Part shown: one piece after another, positions 8,941 to 18,409 of the stretch | Layout of the letters: the number at the start of each line of letters is the position of its first letter | Numbering within the stretch: the stretch's first letter is position 1 | From: Cysteiniphilum halobium | GTDB taxonomy: Bacteria > Pseudomonadota > Gammaproteobacteria > Francisellales > Francisellaceae | Direction of reading: 5' to 3' | Assembly (NCBI RefSeq): GCF_003574425.1 | Contig: NZ_QLIU01000003.1 | Span: 1-47,296, forward strand | Length of the DNA stretch: 47,296 nucleotides | Program-made: the position numbers and the translations under genes | Notes under the pieces: generated by a model | The model's database searches: none | The model's input: only the letters and a program-made list of their open reading frames with translations | Told to the model about the DNA's origin: nothing

Positions 8941-9276
8941 TTAATCATCAAACTTCTCATTTTCAAATTCATAAGAAATTTCCTTTAACTGATCATTGAT
9001 AAACTTGAATTTAGTTTTACTTACAATCAAGCTATCTTTCGGATCCACCTGTTTATACGTTAGCGTTGTGCTATTGGACTTTCTATAGTTGCGTGTATAA
9101 CTAGGTTCGCCACAGCTTTTGGCTATTTCAGCTTGGCTTTGACCTAAGGTAAGAGCCGTGCCATTACAGGTTAGCTGAATATTGGACACAGATGCTTTAT
9201 TACCTGCTGCATAGCTATTAGTGCTAAGTAATAACAAACTCGCTGGAATAAGTAATACAAATAATGATTTTTTCAT
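8941..9276 (-). CDS. small exported protein, DUF2845-like
   Basis: The 111-residue protein has a signal peptide (MKKSLFVLLIPASLLLLSTN…YA) and a mature part with two cysteines in the pattern LTCNGTALTLGQSQAEIAKSCGEP. This is typical of DUF2845-type periplasmic proteins. The ATG at 9276 is preceded by AAGGAGAATACCA. The longer frame to 9345 would overlap rnd and lacks a signal at its N-terminus. It lies 52 bp downstream of rnd on the same strand. Function unknown. Confidence 0.65.
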   Translation of the reverse strand: MKKSLFVLLIPASLLLLSTNSYAAGNKASVSNIQLTCNGTALTLGQSQAEIAKSCGEPSYTRNYRKSNSTTLTYKQVDPKDSLIVSKTKFKFINDQLKEISYEFENEKFDD

Positions 9277-9328
9277 TGGTATTCTCCTTAGTTGATAAAC
9301 AATGCGAGGCATTCTTAAGCGTAGAATA

Positions 9329-10474
9329 TCATTCTGATTCGTCAAGCTTTTTATAAGGAAGTTCTAAGATTAAACATTGGGCATGTGCATAATCAAGTAT
9401 CATTTGACCGAAAATTTGTAAGCGCCAGCCAGTATTGAGCTTGTTGCTGCCCATATGTTTAGGGTTGATTAGTTTTTGATAGAGAAAATGTTTAAGTTCT
9501 TGCTTTGATGATACCAATGCTACTGGTAACCGCATTTTGTTAGCCATTTCGGATAGGTGTTCAAAACATAATCGTAATAGCTCTTGATTGATCTTAATAC
9601 GTGTACATTCAATAAAGCTAGTATCATACTTAACATCTGTTGATTGTAATATTTGGATGACTTGAGATCCAAAGCGTTGTGTTTTTTTGTGTGAAAGGAT
9701 GTTTTTATCACTGATAGACTGTACATCTACTGGATTTGATTTGACAAGGTTTAGAAGCTCTTGATCTGAAAGTATATAACGTGTCACCCAGTTTTTGCTT
9801 TGCGCATACTTTTCACGCCAGATTGCCAGTTGGATTAAATGTGTACGTGCAGAAGCGTTCAAGCGTGCCAAATGATATTTAAATTTTAAAGGCGCATCGA
9901 CAGTGTGATTAAAATGAACCTTTTGGATAAAATGCATTTCTTCTTCAAAGGCTCTTAACCATGCTGTTTTCTTAAGTTGATCTGTTAGGAGTTTTTGGCA
10001 TTGAATCAGTGAGATAACATCAGACTTTGCATAGGCTATTTGTGCATTTGACAATGGACGTTGACGCCAGTCAGACATTTTTTCATCTTTGTTTAAGTCA
10101 TCAAATCCTAAATAATTTAACGTGTTACTAAGCGACAATTGATGATCGTGACCTAAAAATGCCATGGCAACTTGCGTATCAAATATGCTATTAAATGTGC
10201 AGTGTAAATAGTGTTTGAGAATCTTGATGTCATTTTCTGCAGCATGCATGATTTTGAGCGTGTATTTATTAGCAAAAAGTGGATTTAATAGCTGTAAGTT
10301 AATATCAGCAGATAAAGCATCAATCAGATAGATGTGATTAGATGTTGCTATTTGGATAAGACATAACTCAGGGTAATATGTGTTGCGCCAATAGAATTCA
10401 GTGTCTAGTGCAATCATTGATTCTGCCATGAGTAGCTGCACAATGGTCTGTAAATCATTATTATTTGTAATCAT
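9329..10474 (-). CDS. rnd: ribonuclease D
   Basis: The 381-residue 3'-5' exoribonuclease acts in tRNA 3'-end trimming. DEDDy catalytic motifs are visible: ALDTEF (D24, E26), HAAENDIKIL (Exo II, about residue 80) and AYAKSDV (Exo III, Tyr and Asp about 150). An HRDC-type region follows (about 205-285, containing SDQELLNLVKSNP). The length fits the family. Its 5' region (10475-10719) is shared divergently with uvrY. Confidence 0.93.
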   Translation of the reverse strand: MITNNNDLQTIVQLLMAESMIALDTEFYWRNTYYPELCLIQIATSNHIYLIDALSADINLQLLNPLFANKYTLKIMHAAENDIKILKHYLHCTFNSIFDTQVAMAFLGHDHQLSLSNTLNYLGFDDLNKDEKMSDWRQRPLSNAQIAYAKSDVISLIQCQKLLTDQLKKTAWLRAFEEEMHFIQKVHFNHTVDAPLKFKYHLARLNASARTHLIQLAIWREKYAQSKNWVTRYILSDQELLNLVKSNPVDVQSISDKNILSHKKTQRFGSQVIQILQSTDVKYDTSFIECTRIKINQELLRLCFEHLSEMANKMRLPVALVSSKQELKHFLYQKLINPKHMGSNKLNTGWRLQIFGQMILDYAHAQCLILELPYKKLDESE

Positions 10475-10719
10475 TGATAGTGACTGTCATCTCACAAATG
10501 CTTCATCTTACAAATAAAAGTGAGAAATACAAGTAAAATAGCTCATATCTTTACAGCAATATTGGGAATTTTACGCTATACTATGGTCAAAATCTCACAA
10601 GCAAGTATGCGTATTAATCAATTTTGGCTTTGAGTGTTTGACCTAAACAGTCTAAGCTAATCTGCAAATAGGGTGAGCATATTTCCTTATGAGGTAGCCT
10701 AAAACATGGGAGCAAGGTA

Positions 10720-11374
10720 ATGATAAGAGTGCTTTTGGTTGATGATCATGATTTGGTAAGGCTTGGTATCAAGAGGCTATTAAGTGACGTGAACAATATT
10801 GAAATTGTTGGTGAAGCAGCAAGTGGTGAAGAGGCGATTACGCTAACCTCTAAACTGTTACCAGATCTAATTTTGATGGATGTTAAAATGCCTGGCATGG
10901 GTGGGTTGGAAGCGACAAAGCGTATTGCTAAAACTTACCCGCAGATCAAAATTTTGATTGTGACAGTTTACGGCGAGGAACCTTACTTATCCAACACGTG
11001 TGTTGCAAGCAGGTGCTTCTGGTTATATGACCAAAGGAGTTAGTATTGATGAGATGATTCAAGCGATTAAAACGGTTTATGCTGGAAGGCGCTATCTGTC
11101 ACCTGAAGTTGCACAACAGCTTGCATTAAAACATTTAAGTCATGATGATGAGTCGCCATTTGATGTGCTGTCAGAGCGTGAAATGCAAGTATTAATCATG
11201 ATTACCAGTGGTCAAAAAGTCAATGAAGTAGCGGATCAGTTGTGCTTAAGTCCAAAGACTGTCAATAGTTATCGCTATCGTTTGTTTGAAAAATTAGGCA
11301 TTGACAGTGATGTTGAATTAACACATATGGCAATTAGACATAAACTGATTGATCTTGAAAGTAACAAAGAATAA
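10720..11374 (+). pseudogene. uvrY: response regulator UvrY/GacA, frameshifted
   Basis: Two overlapping frames together make a full UvrY/GacA regulator. The first (10720 to about 10985) has the receiver domain with DDH at 8-10 and the phospho-acceptor D54 in LILMDVKMPG. The second (from about 11000) has VLQAGASGYMTKG and a LuxR-type HTH (LSEREMQVLIMITSGQ…LSPKTVNSYRYRLF). The break is a 4-bp tandem duplication, CTTA at 10982-10985 repeated at 10986-10989; removing one copy restores EEPYPTRVLQAG. UvrY/GacA works with BarA/GacS to drive CsrB-type RNAs. The gene sits 24 bp before uvrC, the classic arrangement. As written, the product stops after 107 residues and loses its DNA-binding domain. Confidence 0.9.
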
Positions 11375-11398
11375 CGTTTTTAAATTCATTTTACCTAT

Positions 11399-13240
11399 AT
11401 GTTTGATGCAGATAATGCTGAAAATGCCAAGCGCGCGTTTGATCTGGATTCTTTTTTAAAGCATTTAACAACACATCCAGGCGTTTATCGTATGTATGAT
11501 AAAGCACATACGATTTTATATATTGGCAAAGCTAAAAATCTCTATAAACGTGTCAATAGTTACTTTAAAAAGGGTGCTAAAGATATCAAAACACAGACTT
11601 TAGTTGAACAAGTAATGTTTATTGATGTCACGGTGACACCAAGTGATTATGATGCTTTTTTATTAGAAAGTGCGCTCATTAAAAAGCATAAACCTAAGTA
11701 TAATATTTTATTTAAAGACGATAAGAGTTATCCTTATTTGTATTTAAGTGATCATGTCTTTCCAAGGCTATCAGGCTTTCGAGGTAAACCACGTAAGGCA
11801 GGGCAGTTTTTTGGACCTTTTGTATCTTTATCATCAATGAAGGAAACTTTGATCTTACTGCAAAAACTTTTTCCAATTAGACAATGTGAAGATAGTTATT
11901 TTAATCATCGTTCACGTCCTTGTCTGCAATATCAAATTAAGCGTTGTAGTGCGCCTTGTGTCAATAAAATAAGTGCCAAAAATTATAAAATACAAGTTGA
12001 TCTTTTGGCCAAATTTATGCGTGGCAAGCTCACCTCTGTGTTGGAGGAAGTCTCACAAAAAATGCAAGATGCAGCCAATGAGGAAAATTTTGAACTTGCT
12101 GCACAGTTGCGCGATCAATTAGCATTACTAACTAAACTGCAACAGCAGCAATTCTTAGATAAGCTCAATAATAAGCGTTTGCATGTACTGGGTATTTTAC
12201 AAGAGGCGGATAAGGTCTGTATTACCTTGGTCAGTATTGAAGAGGGTAAAGTTACAGATGATAAGCATTGGTTTGTGACGCAAGATGGTAGTACATTAAC
12301 AGATATTTTAGAGGCTTTTTTATCACATTATTATTTAGCAGAGCCACGTACAATTTGGCCTGAAGAAGTCATTTTACCGAAGGAAGTTCATGTGTCAGCA
12401 TCTTTACTGGTAAGTATTGCACAAAAGGCTGAACGACAGATTAAATGGATTACAGAAGCTATTGCTGATAATGCTAAGTGGCAAAAACTTGCCTTAATCA
12501 ATGCGCGCCAAAAATTACAAATGAACTTGCAATCCAAACAGCAATTTGTTCAGCGTTTTGAGGCTTTGGCAAAGTGGCTTGGTATGTCAGCGATTAAACG
12601 TATCGAATGTTTTGATATCAGTCACCACCAAGGTGAGGCTACTGTTGCTTCATGTGTTGTATTTGATCAAAGTGGTGTGTTAAAGTCTGCACATCGCCGT
12701 TACAATATTGAAGGTATTACACCAGGCGATGATTATGCTGCAATTAAACAAGTGGTTACACGACGAGTTGAATCAGGGATTGAAGCTAACAATCTACCAG
12801 ATGTTATGATTATTGATGGTGGTAAAGGACAGATTAAAAAAGCTGAAGAAGTATTATTACAATACGAGCAGCAAAACAATATTAAGCTATTGAGTCTTGG
12901 CAAAGGTATTGAGCGGATCAGTGGTAAAGAAGATATTTTTCAAGGGTTTGATGATAAGGTGTATCATTTACCAGAACATGATTTAGCCTTTTTATTATTA
13001 AGGCAGATTCGTGATGCTGCACATGACTTTGCCATCAAAGCGCAGCGAAAAAAGCTTGCAAAAAAACAAACAGAATCTGTACTTGAGTCAATTGAAGGGA
13101 TAGGTAGCAAACGCCGGCAAGCACTATTGCGTCACTTTGGTGGCTGGCAAGAGTTATCACGTGCCTCAGTTGATGAAATTGCTAAGGTTAAAGGCGTCAG
13201 CCGAAAGCTTGCTGATCATATATGGCATGCGTTTCGTTAA
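11399..13240 (+). CDS. uvrC: excinuclease ABC subunit C
   Basis: The 613-residue UvrC makes the dual incisions in nucleotide excision repair. Domains in order: GIY-YIG nuclease (about 25-105, PGVYRMY…ILYIGKAKNLYKR), a Cys-rich stretch (RPCLQYQIKRCSAPC, about 180), the UvrB-binding UVR helix pair (about 205-240), the C-terminal RNase H-like nuclease (IECFDISHHQGE, VMIIDGGKGQI) and tandem HhH at the end. It follows the broken uvrY at 24 bp, with no clear Shine-Dalgarno, so expression may depend on uvrY transcription. Its stop directly abuts the recG stop. Confidence 0.97.
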   Translation: MFDADNAENAKRAFDLDSFLKHLTTHPGVYRMYDKAHTILYIGKAKNLYKRVNSYFKKGAKDIKTQTLVEQVMFIDVTVTPSDYDAFLLESALIKKHKPKYNILFKDDKSYPYLYLSDHVFPRLSGFRGKPRKAGQFFGPFVSLSSMKETLILLQKLFPIRQCEDSYFNHRSRPCLQYQIKRCSAPCVNKISAKNYKIQVDLLAKFMRGKLTSVLEEVSQKMQDAANEENFELAAQLRDQLALLTKLQQQQFLDKLNNKRLHVLGILQEADKVCITLVSIEEGKVTDDKHWFVTQDGSTLTDILEAFLSHYYLAEPRTIWPEEVILPKEVHVSASLLVSIAQKAERQIKWITEAIADNAKWQKLALINARQKLQMNLQSKQQFVQRFEALAKWLGMSAIKRIECFDISHHQGEATVASCVVFDQSGVLKSAHRRYNIEGITPGDDYAAIKQVVTRRVESGIEANNLPDVMIIDGGKGQIKKAEEVLLQYEQQNNIKLLSLGKGIERISGKEDIFQGFDDKVYHLPEHDLAFLLLRQIRDAAHDFAIKAQRKKLAKKQTESVLESIEGIGSKRRQALLRHFGGWQELSRASVDEIAKVKGVSRKLADHIWHAFR

Positions 13241-15295
13241 TTACGCTTTGATATACTCATCTGCTTTAACTAACCAGCGTTGTATGATTGAGTCAACTAT
13301 TTGAGGGTAATGACTTATAAGGTCATCGGCGATAGAGGTAACTGCATCAAATAGATTTTGATGTTGGCTTAAGTCGGCTACTTTAAATTGAATATCACCG
13401 GTTTGATTTTTACCAAAGATATCTCCGGGACCTCTTAGTTTAAGATCTTCTTCAGCAATGATGAAACCATCTTGGGTTTGACGCATAAGCTCTAAACGCT
13501 TCTTAGCCGTAAGTGATAAAGGTGATTGGTAAAGTAAAATACAGTTGCTTTCTTTGTGTCCACGTCCGACTCGTCCACGCAATTGATGAAGTTGTGATAA
13601 ACCCAAACGCTCTGCATTATCGATAATCATAATATTTGCATTAGGGACATCAACACCAACTTCAATTACGGTTGTTGCAACCAATACATCCAACTCATGT
13701 GCTTTAAACTGCTGCATAATAAATGTTTTTTCTTGAGCCTTCATCTTGCCGTGGATAAGACCGATGCGTGCGTTAGGTAGCATTTTTTTGATTGTTTCAA
13801 AGAGTGATTCAGCATCCTGCAATGTTACTAAAACTTCGGATGATTCAATTAGTGGACATACCCAATAGGCTTGACCATTAGCGCTTATATGCGCCTCAAG
13901 TTTGTTGATTAAGATTTGTTTTTTATGTTGATTTAACACGCTAGTGGTAATGGGTTTGCGATTAGGTGGCAACTGATCAATGATCGATAGATCAAGATCA
14001 CCATAAACAGTCATTGCCAATGTTCGTGGGATTGGAGTGGCAGTCATCACAATTTGATGTGGTTGCCAGTTGTTGTTCGTTGATTTATCAATTAATGCCA
14101 GACGTTGTTCAACACCAAAACGATGTTGTTCATCAATAATCACCAGGCCAAGTTTGGGGTAATTAATGCTTTGTTGAAAAACCGCATGTGTGCCAACGAT
14201 CACGCAGTTGTGTTGTTTATCTATTGTTTCAAGTGCTTTTTTGCGTTCTTTTGCAGTAAGTTTTTGGGCGATAAATACAACAGGGATATCAAATGCTTCA
14301 AGCAAATTGCTTAGATTATGGTAATGTTGTTCGGCCAAAATCTCCGTTGGTGCCATCATCACAGATTGTAAATTATTAGCAGCAGCTTGAATCAAGCAAG
14401 CGCTGGCGACAACGGTTTTACCTGAGCCTACATCACCTTGTACAAGGCGAGAGCATGGTTTTGGTTTTATAAGATCAGCAAAAATCTCAGCAATAACGCG
14501 CTCTTGAGCTTGAGTTGGTGCAAAAGGTAGCATATTAATAAATTTATCAAGCAATGATTGATTGATCTTGATCTTTGCAAACGATGTTGTCTGATTCGTT
14601 AAGCGCGCCTTTTTAGCATTAAGATTATGTGCTAGCATTTCTTCAACGGCTAAACGATAACGCGATTGATTCACACGCCTGATAGACTGTTCAAACACAT
14701 TGTTTTGTGGGAAATGAATATCTATTAATGCCTTATTGATATTCATAAAACCATGATGTTGTAGGATTTGTTTAGGAAGTAGCTCTTTAAAAGCGATAGA
14801 TGGCTTAATTTGGCTAATGAGTTTATGAATAACTGCAGAGCTGATGCCTTCAATCATTGGATAAATTGCAGTAATCTCACCGCTTAATGCTTTATTCTGA
14901 TCATGGATAATTTGCCACTCAGGATGGATAATTTCAATGCCTTGGTGAGTATGATTAATTTCACCAAAGCAGCGAATAACTTTACCTTTTTGTAGCAGCT
15001 TTATTTGGTTAGGATAAAATTTAAATAAGTGCATTTTACACATGCCACTATCATCAGAGAAATAGCAGTTTAGATGCTTCTTGCCAAAGTTATTGATATT
15101 CACTTGGCGAATGACACCAGCGATTTGTTGTTTTGTTCCTGAGATGGTATGCCCAATTGGTGTGATAGTACGTCTATCTTGATAATCTTTAGGCAAATGA
15201 AGTAACAAATCCCATGGTGTGTAAATGTTTGCTTTATTAAGTTTTGCTAGCGTTGATTTACCAATGCCTTTTAAGCTTGCGAGATCTTCGATCAT
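13241..15295 (-). CDS. recG: ATP-dependent DNA helicase RecG
   Basis: The 684-residue helicase processes stalled forks and Holliday junctions. The N-terminal wedge (OB) domain covers about 1-230. The helicase core has Walker A GDVGSGKT, the DEQH box in IIDEQHRFGVEQR, TATPIPRT, and the late motifs VATTVIEVGVDVPNA and QLRGRVGRG. The start codon lies 4 bp after the stop of the AsmA-like gene, with its Shine-Dalgarno AGG at that stop, so the two are translationally linked. Convergent with uvrC with no intervening base. Confidence 0.97.
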   Translation of the reverse strand: MIEDLASLKGIGKSTLAKLNKANIYTPWDLLLHLPKDYQDRRTITPIGHTISGTKQQIAGVIRQVNINNFGKKHLNCYFSDDSGMCKMHLFKFYPNQIKLLQKGKVIRCFGEINHTHQGIEIIHPEWQIIHDQNKALSGEITAIYPMIEGISSAVIHKLISQIKPSIAFKELLPKQILQHHGFMNINKALIDIHFPQNNVFEQSIRRVNQSRYRLAVEEMLAHNLNAKKARLTNQTTSFAKIKINQSLLDKFINMLPFAPTQAQERVIAEIFADLIKPKPCSRLVQGDVGSGKTVVASACLIQAAANNLQSVMMAPTEILAEQHYHNLSNLLEAFDIPVVFIAQKLTAKERKKALETIDKQHNCVIVGTHAVFQQSINYPKLGLVIIDEQHRFGVEQRLALIDKSTNNNWQPHQIVMTATPIPRTLAMTVYGDLDLSIIDQLPPNRKPITTSVLNQHKKQILINKLEAHISANGQAYWVCPLIESSEVLVTLQDAESLFETIKKMLPNARIGLIHGKMKAQEKTFIMQQFKAHELDVLVATTVIEVGVDVPNANIMIIDNAERLGLSQLHQLRGRVGRGHKESNCILLYQSPLSLTAKKRLELMRQTQDGFIIAEEDLKLRGPGDIFGKNQTGDIQFKVADLSQHQNLFDAVTSIADDLISHYPQIVDSIIQRWLVKADEYIKA

Positions 15296-15299
15296 GTAT

Positions 15300-16592
15300 T
15301 TACCTAAAGAATGAACCTAGTTTATTATTCAAGGCATTCGTTAGCGCTTTTTCAATAATAGGTTGTAAGTTTCTTTGTAATTGCGCTTGATTAATCGCCG
15401 CTGTAAATTGCTTATTCTGATATCTTAAATGATATGGAATAATCAAACTTGGTGTGCCTTTAATATGAAGCAAAAGTGGGTAGTCTAATGCATGTGTACT
15501 TAAGTTGATTTGTCCATATCCAGTGATCATAAACTCGGGTGCTTGCCAGCTGATAGCGGTTGTTTGCAATTGATTATTATTGATACTGCTTTGAATGCTA
15601 AGCTGTTTTAATTGGGTGCTTTTATTTGGGTTGGCAATAAGTTTGTCTTTGGCCATAAGGGGTAATAGTTGTGATTTTAATGTTTGAAAGGCGCTACCAA
15701 TACCATTGCCGTTGTCAACAGCGCTTAATAAATTGTGTGTAGAGGAAGCAATAGCATTTAGATCAATGCCTATCAGATTAGCGCTTTGTGCATTAATATT
15801 AATTTCAACTTTGGGTGATGCAATATTTTGTGAAAAAGAAAAATTAAATACAAATGCATTTAGATCCAATTTAAAACCGTCAAGATTAATCACTTGTGCT
15901 AATGCAAGACTTGGTGCTGTGAATTTCCCGTTAAAGGAAAGGTTTGGCTTAAGTATGATTTGGCTAATATTGCCGATTAAGAGCTGATCATTGATTTTCA
16001 GGCGAATATTATCAACCTTATTGATCATGCTGTTATTATTTAGGTAAACAGTTGGTAGTTTAAGGCAAATTGGTAAGTTATTTAAAGTGGTTTGTACACT
16101 TAAGTCTGTAATTTCAGTACTATTAGGGTGTGGGGTTAAAGTAAGTTGAATACTTAATTGTTTGGCATCATTGGTTAGGTCAGTGTTAATATTATAGCGC
16201 TGATGCTTTTCAATGATGTCAAGCAGTGGTATTTTAAATTGTTGATGCGCGGCACGAATTTCACCGTTTCGTAATGATAAAGACTCAAATGGATTGCTAG
16301 GCTGAATAAAAAAGTCCAGAGGATTAATCTTAATCGTTGCATCTTGCCAATGGCTATTAAAAGTACCATTTTGCGCATTAATAGTTACCTCTTTAGCGTT
16401 AAACTGCATTGATTTTAACGAAAAGTCTACTGATCCATTAAGCATGATATGGATATTGGGGTCATTATTTATTTTACTGTTGATCCAAGACTTATAATCA
16501 TTAGGATTAAAAATAAATACCAGCCAAATAAATATTAATACAGCCGCAAGTGCGATAATGCCAACAATACTGAGTAATAATTTTTTAATCAC
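15300..16592 (-). CDS. AsmA-family protein
   Basis: The 430-residue protein has one N-terminal membrane anchor (about 4-28) and a long periplasmic region rich in beta strands. Motifs typical of AsmA-like proteins include the early FNPNDYKSWI and a C-terminal segment resembling YGQINLSTHALDYPLLLHI. AsmA-like proteins are bridge-type inter-membrane phospholipid transport proteins. The start is a GTG at 16592 with AAGGA 6 nt upstream. It is the first gene of an AsmA-recG unit. Confidence 0.75.
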   Translation of the reverse strand: MIKKLLLSIVGIIALAAVLIFIWLVFIFNPNDYKSWINSKINNDPNIHIMLNGSVDFSLKSMQFNAKEVTINAQNGTFNSHWQDATIKINPLDFFIQPSNPFESLSLRNGEIRAAHQQFKIPLLDIIEKHQRYNINTDLTNDAKQLSIQLTLTPHPNSTEITDLSVQTTLNNLPICLKLPTVYLNNNSMINKVDNIRLKINDQLLIGNISQIILKPNLSFNGKFTAPSLALAQVINLDGFKLDLNAFVFNFSFSQNIASPKVEININAQSANLIGIDLNAIASSTHNLLSAVDNGNGIGSAFQTLKSQLLPLMAKDKLIANPNKSTQLKQLSIQSSINNNQLQTTAISWQAPEFMITGYGQINLSTHALDYPLLLHIKGTPSLIIPYHLRYQNKQFTAAINQAQLQRNLQPIIEKALTNALNNKLGSFFR

Positions 16593-16621
16593 ACATATTC
16601 CTTCGTAAAGATGCCAAATTT

Positions 16622-16653
16622 ATACTCATCACAAAGTGATTTACGATGGGTAT
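16622..16653. repeat. collapsed 32-bp palindrome of the MITE-like family
   Basis: The arms ATACTCATCACAAA and TTTACGATGGGTAT nearly touch, leaving a 4-nt centre. The right arm read on the minus strand (ATACCCATCGTAAA) equals the terminal sequence of the element ending at 46922. It lies between the divergent AsmA-like and LptM-like genes. Confidence 0.6.
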
Positions 16654-16751
16654 GACGCAGAAAAACCATAATACTATTTGGCTTCGTGCGCAATGTTTCT
16701 TATTATGTTGGGAATTATTTTAACGAATATTCACATAGCGCCAAGCAGATT

Positions 16752-17126
16752 ATGACAAAAAGATCTATAAAATTATTTACATTGCTTACTCCTGTTGCCT
16801 TGTTATTAGGGTGTGGGCAAATGGGGCCTTTGTATTTACCAAAGGAAGATACTGCTACCGTCGTAAAGTCAGTTGAGCCTACTAACGAAGCAAAGACAAA
16901 CTCTGAAACAGTTAAGACAGAGAGCAATAACAATAACGCTAAGACAGTCAATAAAGCAGTTGATGTAACGGGAAACACTGATAAAGATAGAGTAAGTGGT
17001 CAAAGCAAAGTGACAGTATCATCGGCTAATGATCAGACAACAGCTGATGATACTCAAGCTGAGCAAGATATGCAAAGTATACAAAATAAACAAAATCAAG
17101 ATAGTCAAAAAAATCAAAGTGAATAA
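16752..17126 (+). CDS. lptM: LptM (YifL)-like lipoprotein with long hydrophilic tail
   Basis: The 124-residue lipoprotein has its lipobox LLLGC at Cys21, directly followed by GQMGPLYLPKED. The CG-x-x-GPLYLP signature is that of LptM/YifL. LptM helps LptD-LptE fold at the Bam complex. E. coli LptM is about 67 residues; here a low-complexity tail of about 85 Asn/Gln/Asp/Ser/Thr/Lys residues follows. The ATG at 16752 gives a proper signal peptide; an upstream in-frame start at 16686 does not. It is 16 bp before a DUF481 outer membrane protein, with lptE nearby on the other strand. Confidence 0.75.
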   Translation: MTKRSIKLFTLLTPVALLLGCGQMGPLYLPKEDTATVVKSVEPTNEAKTNSETVKTESNNNNAKTVNKAVDVTGNTDKDRVSGQSKVTVSSANDQTTADDTQAEQDMQSIQNKQNQDSQKNQSE

Positions 17127-17142
17127 ACAATTGGAGTGAACA

Positions 17143-18282
17143 ATGACAAAAAAGCTGACTGCTATAGCTGTATTGATAGGAATGGTTAATGTAACAGCAG
17201 TTTATGCAATGAGCCCTGATGGCGCAAAAGCAATGGCGCAAAAATATCGTGCTTTAGCGCAAAGCTACGAAGATTTAGCCGAGCATTATCAAGCAATTGC
17301 TGATGCTGGTAGTGCTAAAGCGCATCCACAGGTTGTATCACAAAACGCAAAAGCAGCTATTGCTCCACAAAAAGTTGATAATATGGCAACAACTTCTAAA
17401 GCACCAGCCACTAGTGAAGCAGTGCTTAGCCCTTGGAGTGACTCAATCCAAGATCAGAAAAAGCAAGCAGAGCAGTCATCAGAAGTATCAAGTGCAAGTG
17501 AAAATACAAAGCCAACATTACAAGCACAGTCTACGGCAGCACTTAATAGTTTAAATTTGCCAGAGAGCATTGCTAATGATAATGCAGTATCGCAGAAGAA
17601 GCCTAATATAGCTGTAGCAAACCCATGGAAAGGTACAAGTTTTGGTTTGGGTGGCAGTATTGTAACGGGTAACTCAGCTGCAACTAATTATAATGGCAAC
17701 GCTAATATTAGTTACAATCCGATTATTCCATGGAAAAACACATTGGTAATGAGCTATTTGTATAATCGTGATGATATGCCAGATGGTAAAGGTGTTAAAA
17801 CCAATAAATTCCAGGCAACAGGGACAACTTCATGGAACTTTGATAAAAATAATGGTATTTATGGGCGGATTAATTACTTGAATGATCAGCTTGATACCTA
17901 CACATATATTTTATCAGAGTCTATAGGTTATCAGCGTCAGCTGTATAGCAACGACACGATGAGCCTTACGTCATCGATCGGTCCGAGTTTAACACAACAA
18001 AAAGTCAAGGATACTGGTGAATTTTCTAATGCACTTGGTGCGCAAGGTGGGCTTGATTATGTTTGGAATTTCACTGACAGCTCTAGCTTTAAGCAAAGCA
18101 TTCTAGTCAACTGGACAGCAGATGATGCGACCACTTATCAAACCAATAGCACCTTATCAACTGAAATTTACAAGAATCTTATTTTACAACTTGGTTTCCA
18201 AATTAATGGTAGCAGTTGGGCAAGCTCGAATAAAAAGCGTGTCAACACCGTAACATCAACAACGATTGCATATTCATTTTAG
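17143..18282 (+). CDS. DUF481-type outer membrane beta-barrel protein
   Basis: The 379-residue protein has a signal peptide (ending VYA), an Ala/Gln-rich, probably coiled region with MAQKYRALAQSYEDLAEHY (about 31-49), a low-complexity linker, and a C-terminal barrel (about 160-379). WKGTSFGLGGSIVTGNSAA and alternating hydrophobic strands resemble YdiY/DUF481 proteins. It ends in Phe within IAYSF, a typical beta-signal recognised by BamA. It follows the LptM-like gene at 16 bp, with GGAG before the ATG. Function unknown. Confidence 0.75.
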   Translation: MTKKLTAIAVLIGMVNVTAVYAMSPDGAKAMAQKYRALAQSYEDLAEHYQAIADAGSAKAHPQVVSQNAKAAIAPQKVDNMATTSKAPATSEAVLSPWSDSIQDQKKQAEQSSEVSSASENTKPTLQAQSTAALNSLNLPESIANDNAVSQKKPNIAVANPWKGTSFGLGGSIVTGNSAATNYNGNANISYNPIIPWKNTLVMSYLYNRDDMPDGKGVKTNKFQATGTTSWNFDKNNGIYGRINYLNDQLDTYTYILSESIGYQRQLYSNDTMSLTSSIGPSLTQQKVKDTGEFSNALGAQGGLDYVWNFTDSSSFKQSILVNWTADDATTYQTNSTLSTEIYKNLILQLGFQINGSSWASSNKKRVNTVTSTTIAYSF

Positions 18283-18284
18283 TC

Positions 18285-18400
18285 ATATATCCATCACAAA
18301 GCATTTGACGTCGTGCTCTGGGTGAAGTTGAAGGAGAATATAGAAGATACAAATAGCTTTGTGACTAACACTCAGTCAAAGCATGTCCATCGTAGACTTT
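18285..18400. repeat. inverted repeat and degenerate repeat tip between the outer membrane protein gene and lptE
   Basis: CACAAAGC (18295-18302) and GCTTTGTG (18356-18363) are perfect inverted 8-mers separated by 53 nt. The left part ATATCCATCACAAAG also resembles the tip of the MITE-like family, but no matching right tip is present. It lies between convergent genes. Confidence 0.35.
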
Positions 18401-18409
18401 TTGAAGTGC

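Noticed and set aside
18285-18400. Full MITE-like copy between the outer membrane protein gene and lptE
   Set aside because: Only a left-tip resemblance is seen; the right part is in the wrong orientation, so it is listed only as an inverted repeat.
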